NCBI GenBank assembly: GCA_937880175.1
Contig: CALFLO010000076.1
Location: forward strand, 1 to 64,000
Origin: an uncultured Gluconobacter sp.
Lineage (GTDB): Bacteria; Pseudomonadota; Alphaproteobacteria; Acetobacterales; Acetobacteraceae
Reading direction: 5' to 3'
Length of the DNA: 64,000 bases
The notes below the pieces were generated by a model, which was given only the letters and a program-made list of their open reading frames with translations, was not told where the DNA came from and ran no database searches. Position numbers and translations under genes: made by a program. Below are positions 37,659 to 46,411 of the stretch, piece by piece (positions within the stretch are counted from its first letter, which is position 1; each line of letters starts with the position of its first letter).

Positions 37659-38471
37659 TCATGATCCAAAAATAATATCGTGCGGCAAAATATAGGGCTT
37701 GCCCGTGCGCTCGTGGGTCCGGACGCGCCCTTCTTCCAGCCCAAACACCGTACGGGCCAGAGTGTCTGTCAGAACGTCCTGTGGCGGACCCTGTGCGTGA
37801 ATCGTCCCTTCATTCACCACCACGATCCTGTCGGCGCAGGCTACGGCCCAGTTGAGATCATGCAGCACCAGAACGACCCCGCCTCCCTTTCGGGCATGCG
37901 CGCGGGCAAGATCCAGAACCAGATGCTGACGGGCCGGATCCTGTGCGGAAATCGGCTCGTCAAGCAGCAGAAATCCCGGTGTACGGCCTTCATCGGAAAC
38001 CGTGGCCTCAAGCTGCATCAGGACACGCGCCAGATGGGCACGCTGGCGTTCTCCGCCAGACAGGTCCATGACATCGCGGTCCGCAAAGTGCTCCAGCCCG
38101 ACACGATTGAGCAGATCTTCGGCCAGTGCGGTGCACTCTTTTCCGGTCAGGCGGGGCGCCGAGACCCGGGCCCCCATCACGACGAGATCACGCAGTGTAA
38201 AGCGTGCCCGCAAAACAGTCTCCTGCGTGAGCATGGCCCGCATCGCAGCAAGGTGGCTCGGGGCAAGCTCCCCCAGTGCCTTATCTTGCAACGTCACCGT
38301 TCCACTGCTGGGCGGCAATAATCCGCTGGCGATCCGAAGTAGTGTGCTTTTTCCTGCTCCATTAGGTCCCACAATGGCATTCACCTCACCCGCTTCGAAC
38401 TGAAGCGAGGTCCCATGGAGGATCGTTTTCCCGCCGGTGCGCCAACTTGCTTCCTGAAGTGAAAGTCTCAT
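37659..38471 (-). CDS. hmuV: Heme ABC transporter ATP-binding protein HmuV
   Basis: A 270-residue ATPase with Walker A GPNGAGKSTLLR near 36-47, signature DLSGGERQRAHLARVL near 138-153, Walker B FLLLDEPISAQDPARQH (Gln where most have Leu-Asp) and switch LHDLNWAVACADRIV. The Q-loop (LTQETVLRARFTLRDLVVMG) follows the heme/HmuV pattern. It powers HmuU import from the periplasm and overlaps hmuU by four bases. Confidence 0.88.
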   Translation of the reverse strand: MRLSLQEASWRTGGKTILHGTSLQFEAGEVNAIVGPNGAGKSTLLRIASGLLPPSSGTVTLQDKALGELAPSHLAAMRAMLTQETVLRARFTLRDLVVMGARVSAPRLTGKECTALAEDLLNRVGLEHFADRDVMDLSGGERQRAHLARVLMQLEATVSDEGRTPGFLLLDEPISAQDPARQHLVLDLARAHARKGGGVVLVLHDLNWAVACADRIVVVNEGTIHAQGPPQDVLTDTLARTVFGLEEGRVRTHERTGKPYILPHDIIFGS

Positions 38472-39496
38472 GAGACCACCTCGTGTCCCCGGGCACTTGC
38501 CAAAAGCCAGACGAAGACCGGCGTTCCCAGAACAGCCGTCACGATCCCCACCGGAACGTCCGCCGGGATGGCGATGACCCGCGCCAGCGTATCTGCTACG
38601 ATCATCAGGGCGGCTCCCAGAAGCGCGCTTCCCGGCAGGACGAGGCGATGATCCGGTCCCGTCACCAGCCGGACGAGGTGCGGGACAATGACACCCACGA
38701 AGCCGATCGCCCCCACGAAAGATACGGTCGGCCCGACGGCACAGGCCACCGCTACCATCGCCAGCCGCTTGATCCGCTCGACGGGATATCCGATCAGCCG
38801 GGCATCGCTTTCACCCAACAACAGCGCATTAAGGGGTGTCGCGAGACGTGCCGTTACGGCGGCCGCAACGCACAGGAACGGGCACAGCAGACCGATCCTC
38901 GACCAGGTTGCGCCGGCGAAGCTGCCCATGGTCCAGAATGTCAGGTCACGCAGGGCCGTATCGTTGGCGCGGAAAATGAGGATGCCCGTCAGCGCGCCTG
39001 AAAACGCTCCGAGCGCCACGCCTGCCAGAAGGATTGTGCTGACCGAGGTTACGCCCCCACGCGTTGCAAACAGGTACAGCAGATAGGCCGCAACAAAGCT
39101 GCCACACATCCCTGCGGCCGGAATGGCCCAGACACTCCACGCATCAGAAACGAGCCATGGCCCTCCAAGCACGATCATGCTGGCGGTCGCCAGTGCCGCC
39201 CCGGAGGACACGCCGATCAGCCCCGGATCGGCCAGAGGATTGCGGAAAAGCCCCTGCATTACTGCGCCCGCGACGGCCAGTACGGCTCCGGTCAGGCCCG
39301 ACATGACGATCCGTGGCCCGCGGATGCGAAGCAGTACGATCCGGTCGGCCCGGATATCGGGATCCGCCGCGCCGTGCCAGAGAGCCGACAGGTGTACGCC
39401 GGTGGCCCCGACATTCAGCGCGACAACCATGGCCAGCAGAACCAGCGGCATGAGGGTGGCCAGAAAGATCAGGGCGTAGCGCCGGGTTGATCTCAT
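38468..39496 (-). CDS. hmuU: Heme ABC transporter permease HmuU (FecCD family)
   Basis: A 342-residue FecCD-family permease with about ten helices. Signature blocks are VLLRIRGPRIVMSGLTGAVLAVAGAVMQGLFRNPLADPGLIGVSSGAALA near 54-103 (residues quoted in part by position), LLAGVALGAFSGALTG and FVGVIVPHLVRLVTGPDHRLVLPGSALLGA near 264-293. It forms the membrane channel with HmuV and takes heme from HmuT. The stop and start overlap its neighbours. Confidence 0.88.
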   Translation of the reverse strand: MRSTRRYALIFLATLMPLVLLAMVVALNVGATGVHLSALWHGAADPDIRADRIVLLRIRGPRIVMSGLTGAVLAVAGAVMQGLFRNPLADPGLIGVSSGAALATASMIVLGGPWLVSDAWSVWAIPAAGMCGSFVAAYLLYLFATRGGVTSVSTILLAGVALGAFSGALTGILIFRANDTALRDLTFWTMGSFAGATWSRIGLLCPFLCVAAAVTARLATPLNALLLGESDARLIGYPVERIKRLAMVAVACAVGPTVSFVGAIGFVGVIVPHLVRLVTGPDHRLVLPGSALLGAALMIVADTLARVIAIPADVPVGIVTAVLGTPVFVWLLASARGHEVVS

Positions 39497-40428
39497 GCGG
39501 GATGACCCGCCGTCTCGATCAGTCGGGCCAGATCAAGCGCTGCCTGTGGCGTGCGCGGGCCAAACCCGAGAAGACGCTCGCCTTCCATGGCGATGATCGC
39601 CCGGTTTTTCCCCGCAGGCGTCAACTGAAATCCCGGAGCAGCCAGAAGCTCGGCGCGGATGGCGTCCCCGCCCTGCTGCATTGTCAGAATTACGTCCGGG
39701 CGAAGGGCGACAAGGTTCTCCTGATCCACGATCTTGTAGCCCTGCATGTCTGCCCCGGCATTCACCGCGCCGGCAAGGCCGATCACCGCGTCAGCCGCTG
39801 TTCCTTTCCCTGCCGCCATGGCGCGGTTGTTCGTCATGCGCATCACGAACAGCACGCGTCGCATCTGCGGATGGGCCTCGCGCCATGCGGCCAGGCTCCG
39901 GAACTGATACGAAATTGTGGCGCACAGACGTTCGCCTTCGGGTTTCGCATTAACGATTTCTGCCAAAAAGCGGGTCCGCCCTTCGATTGCCTCCGCAGAA
40001 TGGGTCGCGTCCACGAACACGACCGGGACGCCGGAATCCGCCAGCTGATCCATTGCCGCAGCCGGGCCGGAATCATTCATCGCCAGGATCAGGTCCGGCC
40101 TGAGGGACAGAACCCCTTCGGCAGAAATCGTCCGCATGTAGCCGAGGTTTTTCTTTTCCCGCTGAGCCTGTTCCGGCCATGTGGACGTAAGATCAACGCC
40201 GATGATGCTTTGCGAGCGCCCAAACGCATAAAGCGTTTCCGTAATGGTGCCGCCGATGCAGGCGATGCGCGCCGCACTCTGGATCGCAACGCGACGGCCC
40301 CGGCAGTCCGTTACCACGCGCATCGGGGCTGCATGGCCCGTTTTCGGCAGAATACCGGAGGTCACGCCCATGGCGACAAGCGACATCCCCAGTCGCCGAC
40401 GGGAGAGAGTGGGACGCTGCCCCTTCAT
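39493..40428 (-). CDS. hmuT: Periplasmic heme-binding protein HmuT
   Basis: A 311-residue binding protein with a signal region LSRRRLGMSLVAMGVTSGIL...AAP; the RRR-L-G-M start loosely resembles a twin-arginine signal. Family III binding protein blocks are RIACIGGTITETLYAFG near 53-69, IIGVDLTSTWPEQAQ, NLGYMRTISAEGVLSLRPDLILAMND near 94-119 and RVLFVMRMTNNRAMAAGKGTAADAVIGLAGAVNA near 191-224 (diagnostic of HmuT). It delivers heme to HmuUV and overlaps its neighbours by four bases. Confidence 0.88.
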   Translation of the reverse strand: MKGQRPTLSRRRLGMSLVAMGVTSGILPKTGHAAPMRVVTDCRGRRVAIQSAARIACIGGTITETLYAFGRSQSIIGVDLTSTWPEQAQREKKNLGYMRTISAEGVLSLRPDLILAMNDSGPAAAMDQLADSGVPVVFVDATHSAEAIEGRTRFLAEIVNAKPEGERLCATISYQFRSLAAWREAHPQMRRVLFVMRMTNNRAMAAGKGTAADAVIGLAGAVNAGADMQGYKIVDQENLVALRPDVILTMQQGGDAIRAELLAAPGFQLTPAGKNRAIIAMEGERLLGFGPRTPQAALDLARLIETAGHPA

Positions 40429-40754
40429 GCCGCTTCCTCCAGCCCTTCGACAGTCCGGAGCACCTCATAGGCACTGAACTCCCGCTTTCCGAGGGTCAGG
40501 GACTCGCCTTTGCCTGCATCCTTGTGCGCCGTCTGAAACAGGTCTGACCCGCGCCAGGCTTCAAAAGCCTCCCGCGAGGCCCATGAGGCATGCGAAGCGT
40601 AAGCCACATGATCGGGATATGTGCCCCCTTTCAGGAACTGGATTATGAGGAAACCCGGCACGGTATCGAGAAGCACGTCCCGATCGAGCCAGCGGCGCCG
40701 GAAGTCGGCTTCCTTATGCGGAAGCACTTTGAAACGGTTTACAACAACAAACAT
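40425..40754 (-). CDS. IsdG-like heme-degrading monooxygenase, paralogue 2 (first gene of heme operon)
   Basis: A 109-residue protein starting MFVVVNRFKVLPHKEADF. The Asn6, Trp67 and His77 positions match the IsdG-type catalytic triad almost exactly, so heme cleavage is likely. It is the promoter-proximal gene of the heme-uptake operon and overlaps hmuT by four bases. It is a paralogue of the last gene. Having two such enzymes at both ends of one operon is uncommon. A HmuS-type heme-transfer role is less likely, given the short length. Confidence 0.8.
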   Translation of the reverse strand: MFVVVNRFKVLPHKEADFRRRWLDRDVLLDTVPGFLIIQFLKGGTYPDHVAYASHASWASREAFEAWRGSDLFQTAHKDAGKGESLTLGKREFSAYEVLRTVEGLEEAA

Positions 40755-40839
40755 CTGACTCTTCTCACCCGCGGAATTCCGCGGCTTTTTGACCTGGATA
40801 CGGGACTCTTTTCGTCCGAGAAGATAAGGCTGCCATAAG

Positions 40840-40862
40840 TGAAAATGAGAATCAATCGCAAC
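40840..40862. promoter_or_regulatory. Fur-box-like site in the divergent heme promoter
   Basis: The segment GAAAATGAGAATCAATCGC (about 40841-40859) resembles Fur operators through its TGAGAATCA half. It lies between the heme operon (starts 40754, minus) and the heme receptor (starts 40925, plus), so one site may repress both when iron is replete. Confidence 0.6.
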
Positions 40863-40889
40863 TTATTGACAAGACATCTCTCATGCCAT

Positions 40890-40912
40890 TTGTTGAGAGG
40901 AATTCTCAACAA
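40890..40912 (+). promoter_or_regulatory. Inverted repeat in the leader of the heme receptor gene
   Basis: Perfect arms TTGTTGAGA (40890-40898) and TCTCAACAA (40904-40912) around GGAAT, ending 12 bases before the receptor ATG. Its 3' arm runs into AAGGACG, the only candidate ribosome site. It could be an operator for a second regulator, or an RNA hairpin that limits access to the ribosome site. Confidence 0.6.
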
Positions 40913-40924
40913 GGACGTGGCCCC

Positions 40925-43255
40925 ATGCCTCCCTCTTCCAGCCGTCACAGAATTTCCGGCCGACGCCAGCTTCTCCTCACCTCAGCCCTTGTTCTGATGG
41001 GATCTGGCGTTTCAGGTCCTGCATTCGCCCAGAACCTTTCCCCAACCGTCCAGCCCGTCCTCCCGGACGCAGCCGGCAAGAAATCCGCCTCCGTAACGCC
41101 TGCGCCGCAAAGCGCGCCCATCGCCCTCGCGCCCGTTCGCGTTCACGGACAGACAGGCAAGGCAGATGTGCTCGATTCCATGAAGATCGATCCCGATGCC
41201 GATTACAGCAATGTCGGCAAAGCACGTGTCTTCACCCAGACGACGACGCTCAAGACGCTTCAGACACGCATGATCGACAATATTTCCGACTACAGCCGCC
41301 GCGTGGATGCGGCCGTCAATTTCAACTCCAATAATTTCAGCATCAACATGCGCGGTCTCGACCAGAACCGCATCCTCACCACCATCGACGGCATCCGCAC
41401 AACCTGGAGTGACAACGGTGCCCGTGGTCTGGACGGTGGGGTTTCGTCCTATGATTTCAATGCCCTTGGCGGCATCGACGTCATCAAGAACGCCAACTCC
41501 AGCTTCTTCGGAACGGGAGCCCTGGGTGGTGTTCTTGCGCTTCGCACCCTGAACCCTGAAGACATCCTGAAAGAGAACCGGACCTTCGGCGGCTTGTCCA
41601 AAGCCACTTATGACGGCTCAAGCGAAAGCGCCTATCTCAATCAGGCTCTAGCCGCGCGCTACGGCAACACGATGATCCTCGTTCAGGGCGGTTACCAGAA
41701 CGGCAGCGAGACGGGAAATCACGGCGATATCGGCGGAACGGGAACGACGCGCTCCAGAAAAGACCCGGCCTCCTATACGCAGGGCAATTTCCTGGGGAAG
41801 ATCCATCATTACTTTGCAGGCGGCCATCGCGTTACTCTGACCGGAGAGGTTTTCGACCGCAACTACAACGAAAACACTCTCTCCAGCGTCAACAGCACCT
41901 ATAGCCGCTATCACACGCTGGAAGAGACAAAGCGCTCCCGCGTTTCCGCAGGATACGACTATAAGGCTGCCAATCCCCTCGCGTTCATCAGTGAAGCGCA
42001 TCTGACTGCTTACTGGCAGAACGTGGACACAATCAACGATACGGCCGCCCACCGCCTCACGGCACCGATTGGCGAGTATGACCGCAACGACACGCTTTCA
42101 ACCCAGTCTTATGGTGCAGTTGGATCCATCACATCCAACGTCTTTACCGGTCCATTCCATCACGCAATCACTCTGGGGGGCGAGGCCTATCTGACGGATT
42201 CAAGCGAATATGCTGCGGGCAAGGACAACTGCACGCCAGCAACATATGCGTGTACCTTCCTGCACAATAACCAGTCCGACATGCCCGATGTGCATGGGGC
42301 CGACCTCGGCGCCATTGTTCAGGACCGGATCGGCTACGGCGAGCATGAATGGTTGCACATCACACCGGGCTTCCGGTTCGACTGGTACAAGCGCAGCCCG
42401 AAATACACGCCGAGTTACGCCGATAACGCGATTTACAGCGGCACACCGCGCGGGGCGAGCGGCTCGCATTATTCACCAAAAGTGCTCGTCGAAGCCCGTC
42501 TGCTGAAAAACCTGACGGTCTATGGACAGTATGCCGGGGCGTTCCGTGCGCCATCCGCCAATGAAATGTATCTCGCTTACGGTGGCACCGGAACCTACGC
42601 CTCCATCGGCAACCAGAACCTGAAGCCCGAAACCAGCAAGGGCTGGGAAGTCGGTGCCCGTTACGGTAACTCAAAGAAGGGTGCGAGCATTTCCTTCTAT
42701 GACAATTACTATCACAACTTCATCGACAGCGTGACGGGAACGGCGGAAGAAGCAGGGATCCTCGGCAACTTCCCTTACGGCGTCTATAAATACATCAACC
42801 GCCAGAGTGTCCGCATTTACGGCGTTGAAGCCCGCGCCAACTGGACCTTCGCCGATCACTGGGAAGTCTGGACCTCCCTCGCCTATTCGGACGGGCGGGA
42901 CACGCAGGAACACGTGCATCTCAATTCCGTCGCTCCGTTCCGCGGTATCTTCGGCTTCGGATACGTCAGCGACCGCTGGGGCGCGAACCTTTCCACAACC
43001 TTCGCTGCGGCCCGCAACAAGGTTCAGGACATGTCATCAAACGTCAACAAGACGCCCGGTTATGCGATCTTCGATCTGACGGGATGGTACTCTCCGAAGT
43101 TCTATCGCAACATGCGCCTTCAGGCGGGGATGTATAATATCTTCGACAAGAAGTATTACAGCGCGCTGGACATTCCGGACAACATCACGGTTCCAAAAGC
43201 ATATTACAGCCAGCCTGGCCGCAGCTTCAAAGTCACGCTTCTGGCCAACTTCTGA
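40925..43255 (+). CDS. TonB-dependent heme/hemoglobin receptor
   Basis: A 776-residue receptor with a signal peptide (RRQLLLTSALVLMGSGVSGPAFAQ), plug (INMRGLDQNRILTTIDGIRT near 140-159, GGIDVIKNANSSFFGTGALGG near 188-208) and barrel with GAFRAPSANEMYLAYGG and LKPETSKGWEVGARYG, matching the hemoglobin/heme receptor group; it ends FKVTLLANF. Divergence from the hmu operon and the shared Fur-like site support heme uptake. I chose 40925 because it yields a complete signal peptide. The gene symbol is not certain (HmuR/HemR types). Confidence 0.9.
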   Translation: MPPSSSRHRISGRRQLLLTSALVLMGSGVSGPAFAQNLSPTVQPVLPDAAGKKSASVTPAPQSAPIALAPVRVHGQTGKADVLDSMKIDPDADYSNVGKARVFTQTTTLKTLQTRMIDNISDYSRRVDAAVNFNSNNFSINMRGLDQNRILTTIDGIRTTWSDNGARGLDGGVSSYDFNALGGIDVIKNANSSFFGTGALGGVLALRTLNPEDILKENRTFGGLSKATYDGSSESAYLNQALAARYGNTMILVQGGYQNGSETGNHGDIGGTGTTRSRKDPASYTQGNFLGKIHHYFAGGHRVTLTGEVFDRNYNENTLSSVNSTYSRYHTLEETKRSRVSAGYDYKAANPLAFISEAHLTAYWQNVDTINDTAAHRLTAPIGEYDRNDTLSTQSYGAVGSITSNVFTGPFHHAITLGGEAYLTDSSEYAAGKDNCTPATYACTFLHNNQSDMPDVHGADLGAIVQDRIGYGEHEWLHITPGFRFDWYKRSPKYTPSYADNAIYSGTPRGASGSHYSPKVLVEARLLKNLTVYGQYAGAFRAPSANEMYLAYGGTGTYASIGNQNLKPETSKGWEVGARYGNSKKGASISFYDNYYHNFIDSVTGTAEEAGILGNFPYGVYKYINRQSVRIYGVEARANWTFADHWEVWTSLAYSDGRDTQEHVHLNSVAPFRGIFGFGYVSDRWGANLSTTFAAARNKVQDMSSNVNKTPGYAIFDLTGWYSPKFYRNMRLQAGMYNIFDKKYYSALDIPDNITVPKAYYSQPGRSFKVTLLANF

Positions 43256-43265
43256 GGGAACAGAT

Positions 43266-43310
43266 CGGCCTGAACAATGTCCCCGCAAGACATTGTTCAG
43301 GCCGGTTTTA
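43266..43310 (+). terminator. Rho-independent terminator after the heme receptor
   Basis: A perfect 16-base stem CGGCCTGAACAATGTC / GACATTGTTCAGGCCG at 43266-43281 and 43289-43304, seven-base loop, followed by GTTTTA. It starts 10 bases after the receptor stop. The stem overlaps the 3' end of the convergent IclR gene. Confidence 0.9.
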
Positions 43311-44055
43311 CAAACAGGCCCCGCGAGCCCTCCAGATTGGCGCTCGCAACATATTTCATCATCATCCATGCAAGCTGGATCAGGCGTTGCCGGGGAAGGT
43401 CGCTCGCGGGTCCAGACAGGGCGATACTTGAACGGACCTCGCCGCTGCTTTCGCGCCAGGGAATGGCCACGGCATTGATGCCGGGCCGATAGGATTCAAT
43501 ATCCAGAGCATATCCCTTGACCCGGACGTTCTCGATCTCCAGCAGGATATTCTTGCTCAGCGCATTTGAACGCGTCGCCAGCACGCGCTTCCCCAGCCCC
43601 GGCACAAATGCCAGAAACACAAGCCCGACCGAGGACCCTTCAAGCTTTTCCCTGTCGTGCAGCCGGGAGGCGGCAAAGAGCGGATCCTTCAGATCCACGA
43701 TATCGACGTAAGCAGCCTTGTCTCCACTGGGAACCGCAAAATAGACAGTGGCGCCGCTTTCCCGGGCAATCTGTTCCAGAACCGGGCGCATCCGGTCCCG
43801 AAAAACGAAGTCATTCCCCACGATGCGTGAAAGATTGAGAATGCGCCCCCCGAGATAATAATTCATGTCTCCCAGACGACGGTGAACGTAGCCGAGCTGT
43901 TCCAGCGTTTGCAGGATATTGTGAGCGGTTGTCTTGCCCAGGCCCGAAATGGTGGCAAGATCGCGCAGCCGCGCCCCGCCGCCCTGCTGCGCGATGATTT
44001 CAAGCAGACCAACAGCACGTTCGATCGACTGGATCAGCTTTGGAGTTTTCGACAT
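43297..44055 (-). CDS. IclR-family transcriptional regulator
   Basis: A 252-residue regulator with an N-terminal winged helix (SIERAVGLLEIIAQQGGGARLRDLA, LGKTTAHNILQTLEQLGYVHR near 10-58) and the IclR effector domain (GATVYFAVPSGDKAAYVDIV, VFLAFVPGLGKRVLATRSNAL, VAIPWRESSGEVRSSIALSGPA near 196-217). It follows sldA on the same strand, so control of polyol oxidation is possible. A terminator lies between them, which argues for independent transcription. It shares its 3' end with the convergent heme-receptor terminator. Confidence 0.88.
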   Translation of the reverse strand: MSKTPKLIQSIERAVGLLEIIAQQGGGARLRDLATISGLGKTTAHNILQTLEQLGYVHRRLGDMNYYLGGRILNLSRIVGNDFVFRDRMRPVLEQIARESGATVYFAVPSGDKAAYVDIVDLKDPLFAASRLHDREKLEGSSVGLVFLAFVPGLGKRVLATRSNALSKNILLEIENVRVKGYALDIESYRPGINAVAIPWRESSGEVRSSIALSGPASDLPRQRLIQLAWMMMKYVASANLEGSRGLFVKPA

Positions 44056-44141
44056 AAAACCTTTTCTCTTGAATGGCCAGAATGATCGAAATGCTGCCGG
44101 AAGTCCCCCTGTTTATCCGAAATATCTCCCAGACAGTTCCG

Positions 44142-44182
44142 GAAAAACATCTGGCCGCTTCACCCATGGGCAAAACGGCCAG
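44142..44182 (-). terminator. Rho-independent terminator after sldA
   Basis: On the minus strand, arms CTGGCCG and CGGCCAG (44176-44182 and 44151-44157) enclose an 18-base loop, followed by AT and a run of five T (complement of 44143-44147). It starts about 10 bases after the sldA stop codon at 44192 and separates the sldBA operon from the IclR gene. Confidence 0.75.
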
Positions 44183-44191
44183 CAGCTGTTT

Positions 44192-46411
44192 TCAGTTCGT
44201 ACCTTTGGGTAGCGCAAAAACCACAACCTGATCGGAAATCGGGGTCATCATGAAGTGATGACCACCTGCCATGATGGCCACATACTGACGGCCATTGGCT
44301 TCGTAGGTCATCGGATTGGCCTGTCCACCACCGGGCAGGACATGCGACCACAGAACCTTGCCCGTCCGCTCGTCAATCGCGCGGATCAGGTTGTCGGTTG
44401 CAGCCCCGATAAAGACCAGACCGCCTTTGGTGATCACGGAACCGCCGTTGTTGGGTGTTCCGATTTCCCAGGGCAATCCTGTCGGCAGACCCCATGGGCC
44501 ATTGGCGCGCGCTGTTCCCAGCGGATGCTGCCACAGCACTTTCTGCCCGTGCTTCATGTCGATGGCCGTGATCATCCCGTAAGGCGGCTTGTGGCACAGC
44601 ATACGGGTGAACGGGTCCCAGAATGGCGTAATCGTGATCGCGTAGGGTGTGCCTTCCATCGGGCCATTACCCTCGGCCGAGGCCCCTGCACCGGGCTTAT
44701 AGTGCACGGCATCAATCGGCATCAGCTTCAGGCTGTCCGCCTTGCGACGGGTGATGAGCTGGGCATACATCGGCGAAGCATTCCAGTTGGCGATCAGGAT
44801 GCCTGTCTGCGGATCGTAGGACATGGAGCCCCAGTCGCTTCCGCCGTTATTGCCCGGATACATGATCCACGGCTTGTCCAGACTGGGAGGCGTAAATTCA
44901 CCCTCATAATGCGCGCTGCGAAACTTGATGCGGCAGTAAAGCTGGTCCAGCGGAGACATGCCCCACATGTCCTTTTCCTGAAGCTCCGGCATGCGCAAAG
45001 CCGGCATCCCGACGGACCAGGGCTGCATGGGCGCACGCGTGTCGCCCGGAACGTTTCCAGCCGGGGCCGGACGTTCCTCTACGGGTAGAATGGACTTGCC
45101 CGTCCTGCGATCCAGAACGAAGGTCTGGCCGCGCTTGGTTGGCACGATGATGGCCGGAACCGTCTGCCCGTCAGGCGTCGGCATATCCATCATCGTGACC
45201 TGCGAGCCCATGTCGTAATCCCAGACATCCTTGCGCGTCGTCTGGTAGACCCAGCGTGGGGATCCGGTCTTGACGTCCAGCGCGACGATGGACGTGGAAA
45301 CGGCATTTTCCTCAGGGCTGCGATACCCGCTGAAATAGTCACCGGCCGAATTTCCGGTCGGGACATAAACCAGCCCCAGCGCATTATCGCCCGTCAGAGC
45401 GGCCCAGGAATTGGGTGTGCCACGGCTGTAGTGATTGTTACCCGTGGGCTGGGAATGATCATCGGGCCGCTTGACGTCCCAGGCCCAGACAAAGCTACCG
45501 CTTTCCACGTCATAACCGCGCACCACGCCGGACGGTGCCCAGCGACGCTGGCCGTCCAGAACCTCGTGATTGACGACGACCACACCGTTCACGACCATCG
45601 GTGGCACCGTCATGGCCACGAAACCTGGCACGGACTCACCCAGACCCTGCATCAGGTTGACCTGCCCGCCATGACCGAAGGTAGGGCAGAACTCACCAGT
45701 CGCCGCATCGACCTCCACCAGACGCATGTCCAGCGTGCCTTCAATGATGCGGTTGTGACAGGGCTGCCCCTCAGGCGTCTGCGACGACGTGAAATACGTG
45801 ACCCCCTTGCAGGCCGCCGTGTAGGGAATGGACTCATATTTCACGTTCAGATCGCGGCGCCAGATCTGCTTTCCCGTCGTCGGGTCGAGCTTGATGATGT
45901 CGTTCTGGGCCGAACACATGTAAAGCCCGTCTCCGACCTTGATCGGGGTGGTCTCGGCCGCCCATTTGTTGGTCTGGCCGGGGCGTGGATAGCTGCCGGT
46001 ATGATAGGTGAACGCCACCTCAAGCTGGGAGACATTCTCCGGTGTGATCTGGTCCAGTGGCGAATAGCGCGTCTGGTTGTCGTCACGCCCGTAGGTCGCC
46101 CAGTCTTCACGCGCCGGATTGGCGCTTTGCTGCGGCACCATGGCCGGAAGCGCCGAAGCATCAATCGAGCCCATATCCGGCAGGTTGGCGGCATTCACGC
46201 CTGGTGCCTGAGGCGCATAAGGCGAAGGTCCCGCGAAATAACTGGGATCGGCGGGGGCATTCTGGGCTGGTTCATCGGCCTTGCCCGGTCCCGGAATGGA
46301 CGCGGATGGCGGCCCCCCTGCTCCGGCCGGAGCGAACTGTGCGTGGGCCGCAAGTGGCAGGGCAGCCAGCGCCAGAGAGGCTACTGTGGCGAGAAGATAT
46401 GGCCGACGCAT
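44192..46411 (-). CDS. sldA: PQQ-dependent polyol (glycerol/sorbitol/arabitol) dehydrogenase large subunit SldA
   Basis: A 739-residue quinoprotein, the length of the Gluconobacter enzyme. It has an export signal (MRRPYLLATVASLALAALPLAAHAQ), a Pro/Ala-rich linker, and the eight-bladed beta-propeller with repeated W motifs. The active-site region TTRKDVWDYDMGSQVTM carries the catalytic Asp, and TKRGQTFVLDR the conserved Lys. It oxidises glycerol, sorbitol, gluconate, mannitol or arabitol in the periplasm and passes electrons to ubiquinone. The ATG overlaps the sldB stop. I recall the Gluconobacter SldA sequence as near-identical in layout. Confidence 0.95.
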   Translation of the reverse strand: MRRPYLLATVASLALAALPLAAHAQFAPAGAGGPPSASIPGPGKADEPAQNAPADPSYFAGPSPYAPQAPGVNAANLPDMGSIDASALPAMVPQQSANPAREDWATYGRDDNQTRYSPLDQITPENVSQLEVAFTYHTGSYPRPGQTNKWAAETTPIKVGDGLYMCSAQNDIIKLDPTTGKQIWRRDLNVKYESIPYTAACKGVTYFTSSQTPEGQPCHNRIIEGTLDMRLVEVDAATGEFCPTFGHGGQVNLMQGLGESVPGFVAMTVPPMVVNGVVVVNHEVLDGQRRWAPSGVVRGYDVESGSFVWAWDVKRPDDHSQPTGNNHYSRGTPNSWAALTGDNALGLVYVPTGNSAGDYFSGYRSPEENAVSTSIVALDVKTGSPRWVYQTTRKDVWDYDMGSQVTMMDMPTPDGQTVPAIIVPTKRGQTFVLDRRTGKSILPVEERPAPAGNVPGDTRAPMQPWSVGMPALRMPELQEKDMWGMSPLDQLYCRIKFRSAHYEGEFTPPSLDKPWIMYPGNNGGSDWGSMSYDPQTGILIANWNASPMYAQLITRRKADSLKLMPIDAVHYKPGAGASAEGNGPMEGTPYAITITPFWDPFTRMLCHKPPYGMITAIDMKHGQKVLWQHPLGTARANGPWGLPTGLPWEIGTPNNGGSVITKGGLVFIGAATDNLIRAIDERTGKVLWSHVLPGGGQANPMTYEANGRQYVAIMAGGHHFMMTPISDQVVVFALPKGTN

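Noticed and set aside
39493..40428. Twin-arginine signal in HmuT
   Set aside because: The RRRLGM sequence only loosely matches the Tat motif and ordinary Sec export is equally likely.
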